Shown piece after piece: positions 8,096 through 16,200 of a stretch of 64,000 nucleotides of DNA. A program made the translations under genes and the position numbers. Location: the NCBI GenBank assembly GCA_964551445.1, contig CAZKCG010000013.1, positions 39,065 to 103,064 of the forward strand. Direction: 5' to 3'. Numbering within the stretch: the stretch's first letter is position 1; each line of letters opens with the position of its first letter. This DNA is from DAOPXV01 sp964551445 (GTDB lineage: Bacteria; Muiribacteriota; UBA9980). The notes below the pieces were generated by a model, which was given only the letters and a program-made list of their open reading frames with translations, had not been told where the DNA came from and did not search any database.

Positions 8096-10184
8096 TGAAA
8101 AAAAGAAATATATAAACTTTGACGAATATATAAATTCTAAAATATTCGTTAAAGATAATATATATTTCGCTCCGGCGCTTCACGGCAAGCTCGAATTCGG
8201 AATATCCATAGATATTCTCGTGAAAGCGATCGGGCCGGACTGTCTGGCGGTGGAGCTTCCCCATCAGGCCAAAGCGCCTTTTATCGACGCCGTGAACCGT
8301 TTTCCATATATATCTGCGCTCTGCGTCGAGTCGGCGGGTCCTCTTCAATATCAGATAGTCGAGCCGCAGGACCCGACGGCGGCGGCCGTAAGAAGATTCG
8401 GGACGGACCGGGCCGCTCACATCCACTTCATCGATCATTTCTGTGAAAATTACATGGAACATCCGGATGCGTTCCCGGACGCCTATTCGCTTCGGGTGGT
8501 CGGATATGAAAGGTACTGCCGCGAATTTTACGAATCGCGAAAAGATATGCCGTTAAGCGATCGCGAACCCGATGACATCGCGCGCGAACAATACATGGCC
8601 GCTTCTATTCAGTCGCTTTCCAAACGCTATAAAAAAATACTTTTCGTCTGCGGCTTATATCATTACCCGGCGATATTTAAAATGCTTGATTATAATAACG
8701 CGGTCCCCTTCGTGAAAAATATCATAAAAAAGGCATATATAGCCAATCTTTCCGCGGCTTCGCACCAGAGCGTTTTAAGCGAGCACGCCTTCCTGATAAA
8801 ACATTTCGAGCTGCTTAACGGGACTTTGCTTCCTGAAAAGAAGGACGGCCCCGCCGAATTCGTGCGTGAAAAAAGCGCCGCGGCCGGGAACGTTATCAGC
8901 TTTCCGGGAAGCTTCGCAGGCGGCGCAACGCCTGACGGGGCTTGCGATGCTGGAGGCCGCGGGGCCGGAAGCGCGCCGTCATCGGCCGCCGAAGAACTGG
9001 AACTTGAAAAAAAGTTATGCGACATCGATAACGATTACCGCGTTGAAAGCCCGGACGATATCGACCGTGAATTTTTGAATCTGAAACTTATGAAGATCGC
9101 CGCCGCGAGATATAAAAAGAACGCGGGCTGCGAGATATCCCGGCCGGCGTTCTCTATCATGTTCAAATTCCTTAGAAATTATATCAGATTCAAGGGAATG
9201 CTTGCGCCCGGCCTGTTCGAGCTTGTTACCGGCGCCCGCGCCGTCGCCGACGATAATTACGCGTTCGAGGTTTTTGACGAAGCCGTGAAATATCCATGGA
9301 TAGAGGAGAACGGCCGGTACGCCTCCATCGAGATAACCCTTTCCGATCTTAAGATAAACGGAAAAACCATAACCTTTCACAGGCGCCTCAAATCGATGCG
9401 CCAGATATTTTCGCCGTTCGTCAAAATGCGCAAAAAAGAGGGGAAGAAAGGCGAATGGCTTCGCGAGTGGAATGATAATCAGGATTCGGTCTGTTCGCAT
9501 CAGCCCGAGGACCTTCTGATAGAAAATTTCGGGAATTTTTTAAGGAAAAAGGCTAAATCGGTTCTGACCGACGAACAATGCAGGGTGGAGCCCTTCATGA
9601 CATCTCTCATGGACGGCATCGATACGCGCGAGACCATCAGAAATTACCATATCGATAAAAAACTTTACGTTAAGATAGGCAGGCACGTTTCGGGCAAGGT
9701 CGGATCCGTCGTTTTCATTTTTGACGAAGATCCGCCCGCGCCGGGAGCTTCTGAAAAATATCCGTACCGCATGACCTGGCTCGGCGAGCACCATCAGGAA
9801 TCGGATATGGCTTTTTATTCCACCGTTCCGGGCGAAAAAATAGTAGGCCCCGGAATATCGCGTTGTGAATACGGCGGATTCATGCTTTCTTATCCGCCGC
9901 TCCGCCTCTATGACGTGTGGAACGACGAATATTTTTTCGCCGCTAAAAACAAGCCTGAAACGCTGCTAATGGCGGCCATAGATTACTCAGAGGAAAAATA
10001 TATAGCCTATTGCGCCAAAACCCCTCCGCGCTCATTTTTTAAAACGCTGGCCGCGAGGGTCGGTAAAAAGATCGTTTACGTTCCCATGGGACAGTTCTCG
10101 CCGCAGACCATAAAAAAACTTCAGATACTTCACATACTCGCCGGAAAAGGCACCCGCAAAATAGCCGGGGACTACGTCTGGTAA
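8085..10184 (+). CDS. Large MoxR-linked protein with TraB/ChaN/DUF5682-like N-terminal domain
   Basis: The first 200 residues have the motif layout of the TraB/ChaN/EreA/DUF5682 superfamily: ALHG (31-34), a beta strand ending in an acidic AVELP (55-59, E57), AREQYMA (166-172, R167 and E168), and a strand ending in CGLYHY (189-194, H193). In that superfamily such Glu, Arg and His residues line a putative catalytic or metal/haem-binding pocket. Residues about 260-300 form a low-complexity Gly/Ala linker; the remaining 400 residues are not recognised, though HRRLKSMRQI and the GPGISRCEYGG region look conserved-domain-like. No signal peptide, so it is likely cytoplasmic. Known DUF5682 proteins are about this size and neighbour MoxR ATPases, which supports the call. 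Function is unknown. Confidence 0.6.
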   Translation: MPSDEKKKYINFDEYINSKIFVKDNIYFAPALHGKLEFGISIDILVKAIGPDCLAVELPHQAKAPFIDAVNRFPYISALCVESAGPLQYQIVEPQDPTAAAVRRFGTDRAAHIHFIDHFCENYMEHPDAFPDAYSLRVVGYERYCREFYESRKDMPLSDREPDDIAREQYMAASIQSLSKRYKKILFVCGLYHYPAIFKMLDYNNAVPFVKNIIKKAYIANLSAASHQSVLSEHAFLIKHFELLNGTLLPEKKDGPAEFVREKSAAAGNVISFPGSFAGGATPDGACDAGGRGAGSAPSSAAEELELEKKLCDIDNDYRVESPDDIDREFLNLKLMKIAAARYKKNAGCEISRPAFSIMFKFLRNYIRFKGMLAPGLFELVTGARAVADDNYAFEVFDEAVKYPWIEENGRYASIEITLSDLKINGKTITFHRRLKSMRQIFSPFVKMRKKEGKKGEWLREWNDNQDSVCSHQPEDLLIENFGNFLRKKAKSVLTDEQCRVEPFMTSLMDGIDTRETIRNYHIDKKLYVKIGRHVSGKVGSVVFIFDEDPPAPGASEKYPYRMTWLGEHHQESDMAFYSTVPGEKIVGPGISRCEYGGFMLSYPPLRLYDVWNDEYFFAAKNKPETLLMAAIDYSEEKYIAYCAKTPPRSFFKTLAARVGKKIVYVPMGQFSPQTIKKLQILHILAGKGTRKIAGDYVW

Positions 10185-10200
10185 CAAAGGGAGTGAGTTC

Positions 10201-12558
10201 ATGAGAAAAACACCCGTTATCCTCGCGACCGCGATACTAACAGCCGTTTCAGCTATGTTTTTGGTTTTCGTGAATTTATACGCCTGCGTGGGCACGGGCG
10301 AACCGTGGCATGAATTCGCGGTTAACGGTTCTGGAACTCCTACCTACCTCGAGGCCGGATATTTCAAGGTTTTCGGTGAAACGGAAGGCCTTTTGGGAAA
10401 CGGCGCGACCTGCCTGGCTTACAGCAAAAAAAACAAACTGCTGTACATAGGTACCCGTGAAAACTGGGTTTTCACTTATGACGGCAGGGATATCAGGCCG
10501 CTGCTTGTTTCCGCGCAGTCTGTTTCGCCTAACGTTATGTCCATTTGTTATGATGAAACCCGCAACATGCTCGCGGTAGGTACGAACGCCGGGCTCGTTA
10601 TAGCGGTTTCGCCGAAGCACGGTAAAACCGTCGACGCAGTTGTCATAACCGCGAAGGAAGGCGCGATAAGCGATACGATATGCGCTCTCGCGGCCGACGG
10701 CGAAAGTTTTTACGCCGGATGCGACCGGGGCGTTTTCAGGGTGGCCGGAAACGGCGTGCGTGAAAAGGCGACGCGTATATCGGCCGAAGCCGAGATGGGC
10801 CGCGTGAATTCACTATATGCAGACGAGTCTAAAAACATATATGTTGGGACCGATACGCAGATATTGAGAACTTCCGATATGAAGACTTTTAATAATGAAA
10901 AGGCCGTTTCGTCGGAAAGCCTTAAAATGATAAACCGCATAGGCCGCCTTAAAATAAAAGCCGGCTCGGAAAAAAATGAAAGTATCGATTTGCCTCCCGA
11001 TATGGCTTTCGCCTCTCTTACCGGTCTTAATATAATAGGCGGTGCCGGCGGAGTTAAAAACATTTCGGCGAAGAACGGCATTGCTGAGGATTGGGTGACG
11101 AGCTTTGCTTATGATAATCTTAACGATCAGAAGAATGTCAAGTCTTCCGTTGACGAGCGCCTGGCCGGCGGCGACGAAATGCCCGCCGCGGAGAGGGAAG
11201 AACTCATCAGGCGCCTTTTGGCTCTGAGGCTGGATTATACTGAGATAACAAGGAACGGCACCGAGATCAACATAAGGACTCAGGACCCCGGGCGTCTTTT
11301 AGCGGAACCGGCTTTTGCGGTGCTCAACGACAGGCTCCAATTGTTCGATTTTAATATTCCGAGGCCTTCTAAACCTGTGCCGGGGCTTGAATCCATAAAA
11401 AAAGGCCTCTGGATCGGCACTAAAAACTCCGGATTATCCGTTTTCAACGGCAGCGAATTCGTATGCTTTAACAAGGAAAATTCCCCGCTCATGTCGAATA
11501 TGATAACCGATATACTCACGACGCCGAATTTCGTGTATGCCGCTACGGAGGGCGGCGGCCTTTTAAGGTATGGAAAATACGACGAGCCGAATATTGTTTC
11601 TTCAGATCATGAAAAAATACTGGATATTGCGCCTAACTTTATTAAAAACATCGGTAACGAGTTATTTATTGGCACATCGAAAGGTCTTTTTAAATATACC
11701 GTGAACGGAGGGACCGAAGAAGTTTTACACGGATCGGCGGAGGTAATCAATACAAGCGGCGCCTGCGTTGACGGCAACGGCAATATTGTTTTTGCCAGCG
11801 CCACTCATGGAGCCGTAATCACCGGAACCGTTGCCATGCCTTCGGGCGGAACCGGTTTCGGCGTTATAAAGAGCCTGGGTCCGGCGGACGGCTTGAGGTC
11901 GTCTCGATGTACGGCCGTTTATAATATTGAAAACAAAGGTGTTCTGGTCGGTTTTGGCGACATGGCGGCGCGCGTTTCGGAAAAATGCGCTTTGATCACG
12001 CCGGATTATAAGGTGCAATTATTTCCGCCGCCTCCAGGGACTAAAATAGAGGACTTTGATTCTACTTCAAGTTCCCGCTCTGCGATATCAGCTTTTGCGC
12101 CGGTCGGCGAAGGCTTTTTTATCGGAAGCCTCGACGGCGATTCGAACGCGCTTTCGTTTTGCTCAGGGCCCCAATGGCTTTACTCGAAGAATAGCGCCGG
12201 CGCTGCCATGGGCCGGATAAGCTCCATGAACAAGGTTTCAAATAACGAGATATGTTTCGCCGGCGATTTTGGCGTTATCCGCTTTAACGGCGCCTCCTGG
12301 GAAAAAATATCGAATGCGGGAGCGGCAACGATAGGCGACAGTGTATGCGCGATGCGCGACACCGTTTCGGAAGGGCTCTGGATCCTTCAAAGAACTTCCG
12401 GTAAAAAAAGCGCTCCCGATAAATGCGTGCTGGTGTTTTCCGGAGGTTCCACGGTGATCACGAAACTCGTCGACGGCGCGGGGATCGGCTTTGCCCAGCT
12501 GGATCCTTTTGTTTTCGCGGGCACTACAAAAGGCGTATTCAAGATAAAAAAGAAATAG
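10201..12558 (+). CDS. Exported beta-propeller protein
   Basis: The 785-residue product starts with a signal peptide or single anchor (TPVILATAILTAVSAMFLVF). The rest contains repeated blades of the two-component-regulator-propeller/WD-like type: LLYIGTRENWVFTYDGRDI, IYVGTDTQILRTSD, GLWIGTKNSGLSVFNG, NFVYAATEGGGLLRYG, LFIGTSKGLFKYT, GFFIGSLDG and FVFAGTTKGVFKI. Such blades normally build a binding platform outside the cytoplasm. There is no downstream histidine kinase domain and no second membrane segment, so it is not a hybrid sensor. The segment at about 235-345 is a helical insertion without blade motifs. A good site, AAAGGGAG, precedes the ATG. It follows the MoxR pair by 16 bases and may belong to the same transcript. 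Ligand unknown. Confidence 0.7.
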   Translation: MRKTPVILATAILTAVSAMFLVFVNLYACVGTGEPWHEFAVNGSGTPTYLEAGYFKVFGETEGLLGNGATCLAYSKKNKLLYIGTRENWVFTYDGRDIRPLLVSAQSVSPNVMSICYDETRNMLAVGTNAGLVIAVSPKHGKTVDAVVITAKEGAISDTICALAADGESFYAGCDRGVFRVAGNGVREKATRISAEAEMGRVNSLYADESKNIYVGTDTQILRTSDMKTFNNEKAVSSESLKMINRIGRLKIKAGSEKNESIDLPPDMAFASLTGLNIIGGAGGVKNISAKNGIAEDWVTSFAYDNLNDQKNVKSSVDERLAGGDEMPAAEREELIRRLLALRLDYTEITRNGTEINIRTQDPGRLLAEPAFAVLNDRLQLFDFNIPRPSKPVPGLESIKKGLWIGTKNSGLSVFNGSEFVCFNKENSPLMSNMITDILTTPNFVYAATEGGGLLRYGKYDEPNIVSSDHEKILDIAPNFIKNIGNELFIGTSKGLFKYTVNGGTEEVLHGSAEVINTSGACVDGNGNIVFASATHGAVITGTVAMPSGGTGFGVIKSLGPADGLRSSRCTAVYNIENKGVLVGFGDMAARVSEKCALITPDYKVQLFPPPPGTKIEDFDSTSSSRSAISAFAPVGEGFFIGSLDGDSNALSFCSGPQWLYSKNSAGAAMGRISSMNKVSNNEICFAGDFGVIRFNGASWEKISNAGAATIGDSVCAMRDTVSEGLWILQRTSGKKSAPDKCVLVFSGGSTVITKLVDGAGIGFAQLDPFVFAGTTKGVFKIKKK

Positions 12559-12581
12559 ATAAAAAGATCAAGGAGAGAGAA

Positions 12582-13205
12582 ATGAGACCATTTATTTTAG
12601 GCATCGCCGGCGGTTCCGGCTCGGGAAAAACTACGGTCGCGAAAAAAATACTGGCGGAATTAAATTCCGATTCAGTGATATTGATCGATCACGATTCATA
12701 TTATCGCGATCAGTCGGCACTGCCCATGGAAAAACGGCCGCTCGTCAATTACGACCATCCGGACGCTCTTGATAACGACCTGCTTATTGAGCATTTAAGG
12801 TTATTGCGCGAGGAGAAACCCGTAAATAAGCCGATATATAATTTCGTTACCTATACGAGGTCCGCTGAAACGAACCTGATAGATCCTAAAGATATAATCG
12901 TTCTTGAAGGATTTCTGATTTTTACCGATCCGCGCGTCCGCGAGATGTGCGATATCCGGATATTCATTGAGACCGAGCCGGACGTGCGAATAATAAGGCG
13001 CATAGAACGCGATCTGAAGGAACGCGGCCGTTCGCTCGAATCGATAATTTCGCAGTATTTTTCAACGGTAAAACCCATGCATCATCAGTTCGTCGAGCCT
13101 TCAAAGCGCTATGCCGACGTCATTATTCCTTACGGCGGCCATAACCAGATCGCCGTCGACATGGTCGTGACGCAGATCCGCGCGAAACTTGCCGAGCGCG
13201 AATGA
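12582..13205 (+). CDS. udk: Uridine kinase
   Basis: Uridine kinase phosphorylates uridine and cytidine for pyrimidine salvage in the cytoplasm. The 207-residue protein has Walker A GGSGSGKT at 10-17, the DHDSYYRD nucleoside-binding segment, the conserved NYDHPDALD, PIYNFVTYTR, and IVLEGFLIF with its Walker B-type strand. The length is typical. The start at 12582 follows AAGGAGAGAGAA; a frame that reads back to 12423 overlaps the propeller gene and is not conserved. The start lies 23 bases after the propeller stop, so the genes are probably co-transcribed although the functions are unrelated. Confidence 0.95.
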   Translation: MRPFILGIAGGSGSGKTTVAKKILAELNSDSVILIDHDSYYRDQSALPMEKRPLVNYDHPDALDNDLLIEHLRLLREEKPVNKPIYNFVTYTRSAETNLIDPKDIIVLEGFLIFTDPRVREMCDIRIFIETEPDVRIIRRIERDLKERGRSLESIISQYFSTVKPMHHQFVEPSKRYADVIIPYGGHNQIAVDMVVTQIRAKLAERE

Positions 13206-13206
13206 G

Positions 13207-13239
13207 CCGCCGCGGAGAAACTGAAACGGCGGATTTTAT
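13207..13239 (+). terminator. Probable terminator after udk
   Basis: CCGCCG (13207-13212) pairs with CGGCGG (13227-13232), followed by ATTTTATC. The stem is short and overlaps the last bases of the convergent kinase gene, so it is a modest candidate. Confidence 0.4.
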
Positions 13240-16200
13240 CGGAAGAATTTCAGTATCTTTTCTATGAATTCGTCCGAATCGATAGGTTTGGAAATGTAAT
13301 CGTCCATTCCTGAATCAATGCATTTCTGGCGGTCGCCGGGCATGGCGTAAGCGGTCATGGCGATAACGGGCGTTCTTTTTTTTGAGTCAGCCGTTTCTAA
13401 TTTCCGCATCTCTGCCGTCGCTTCAAAGCCGTCCATTTCAGGCATTTGGCCGTCCATTAATATTATGTCGAAATGTTCATTTTGAAAATGCTGAAGAGCT
13501 TCGAGCCCGTTCTGGGCTATTGTGATATCCCATTCGTGTTCTCCGGCGATGGTTTTGATGAGCAGCTGACTTATCCTGTCGTCTTCGGCCAGAAGGATCT
13601 TGATTTTCCCGATCTTTTCGATATCGATTATTTTTTTTGCTGAAAGGGCATCGTATGAAACATCTTCCGCTATTTCGAAAGGGATCTCGACCGTGAAACG
13701 GCTTCCACCGCCGATCGCGCTTTCAACCGATACTTTTCCTTCCATCATATCCACGAGCCCTTTTACGATGGCCAGTCCAAGTCCCGCTCCGGAGTGTCTT
13801 TTGGTTGATGAATCGTCTATCTGGTGAAACCGTTCGAATATTTCAGGTATCTTTTTTTCGTCTATTCCGATGCCGGTGTCGGTAAAACTTAGTTTTAAAA
13901 TGGAAATATTCCCGATGCGTTCGCGTTCGGTGACGCGCACTGAAACGCTTCCGGTATTGGTGAATTTTATTGCGTTGGTCAAAAGGTTGGTTATTATCTG
14001 TTTAAGCCGGAGGCCGTCGCCTAAAATATCGAAATCGATCGAAGAGCTGTCGCAATTGACCGCAAGCCCTTTTTTTACGGCCAGGTCGGAGAGCATATCC
14101 ACGGTCTTTCTTGCCAGTTCGGCGACGTTGACCGGCTCTTTTTCAAGCCTTAATTTGCCCGCCTCTATCTTCGAAAAATCGAGGATATCGTTTATAAGAT
14201 CCAATAGGTGCGATGATGAAAGCTGTATGATATCGAGAAATTCCTTTTGCGTATCGCCGAGTTTCGTAGACGAGAGAAGGGTGGCGAATCCCATGATGCC
14301 GTTCATCGGCGTGCGCAGCTCATGGCTCATATTGGCGAGGAAATGACTCTTGGCGGTGTTGGCGGCTTCGGCCATGTCCCGGGCCGATAAAAGCTCGCTC
14401 TCGGATATCTTTCGTTCCATTTCGAGCGCTATATGTCCGGCTATTATCTGAAGCAGATGGAAGACGAATTCCATTCCCTGCCGTCCGGCTGTGTCGGCTA
14501 ACGCTAAAGTTCCGAAAACCCTTTCATTCGTTTTGATAGGGACGCAGATGAAGGTCCTGATGGATAATTCCCTGAGAATTTTAAATTTATATTCGGGCCT
14601 GTGGGGCGCGTTAAGCTCCAATAAAGGCTCTCCGGTTTCGGCAACCATGCCGGACAGCGTTTCAGAGGCGGGGACGCGGGTGCCGGCAAGCCCGGGATCG
14701 AGGCCGTGTATCCCTTTAAAGACCATTTCGGCTTTTTTCCGGTCGTAAAGTTCTATTGTGACGACCGGGAAATTAAGGCTTTGAGCAAGTATCGCGGGAA
14801 GTTCCCGGTAGATCTCGTCCAGGCTCCCGGAATAGAGGAACATGCGGGATATTATATTTATGGTCTCTCTTTCAAGTTCGGATTGTTTTTTCAGGGTTAT
14901 GTCGCGCATAAAGCCGAAGCCGTAGGACATTTTTCCGTTCCGGTCAAGGACGCCGCCGTCGCTTTCCAATAACAGAAAGCGCCTTCCGGCTTTATCAAAC
15001 ACCTCGATTTCGCCTTCCCACGATTCTCCGCCCGCGAGCATCGGGGCCCTTGCGTTTAACTTTTCTATCGATTCCGGCGGATAATAGTCGAGGTAATTCA
15101 TTTTTTGGGCTTCTTCAAGGTTCCGGCCAAAAAGTTTTTCGTGCGCGGGATTTATATATATCAATTTACCGGCCGCGTCGCTTATGGCTATGGCTTCGTG
15201 AGAAGATTCGATGATGGTTTTGAAAAGTTTGAGGTTTTCTTCGTACAATTTTTTTTCGCTTACATTTTCGAAAAGCACGGCCACCGAATCATCGGGAAGC
15301 GGAAAGGCCTTGACCGAGAAACACGACAGCAATATCCTGTCATCGCCATAGTAAAAATCATCGAATTCGACAGGCTTATTATTGCGGACGACGTCGGCAT
15401 ATTTTTCATGTATTCCGCGTTCTTTCAGTCCCGGAAATATCTCGCCGATTTTTTTGCCGATCATATCTTCTTTTTTCAGGCCGAGTCCCGTTGAAGAATA
15501 AGGATTTACGGCTATCATGCGAAGCGAGTCAGCGTCGTTGATATCGTCGAGACGGTAAAGAAAGAGCCCGACCTGCATGTTTTCGACTATATCATAGTAA
15601 ATTTTGATCTGTTTCTCGAAATTTGTCCGTGCGGTTATGTCCATGGCCATTCCACCGAGAAGCGGTTTTTTGTTCCCGCGGTCCAACCTGAACTTATGAG
15701 TTTCAAAGATCCTTGTTTTACCGTCCCTGCCGATAACGGTTTCTATTGCCATGGCCCGTCCTTCCCTGAGAGCCTTTTTGTCGTTCTCGATCATATTTTC
15801 CGCCACTTCCGGCGGTAAAAAGTCGATTGTTCTCTTTCCTGTCGGATCGCCGCCGAAGAGCTCGCGGAAGCAATTGTTCGTAAACAATACGCGGTCATCT
15901 TCGTCTTTTATGAAAGCCACGCTGGGGTTTTGTTCCATGAACGAAAAAAAGCGTTCCTGCGCTTCGCGAAGATCATCCCCAAGTCTTTTCAATTCCGTTA
16001 TATTGCTGAAAGTGATGACGAATCCGGCGATCTTTTTATCCAGCGTATAATAAGGCATTATCCGCATCAAATATGATGAACCGTCGTTTGTCATGATCTC
16101 TTTTTCTCTGGATAAAAGGCTTTTCGAGACTTCCGTGAGTTCCTTCATGATATCGTATTTATCGCTTATGTTATTAACGGTATGCGCAAGTGGCCTTCCG

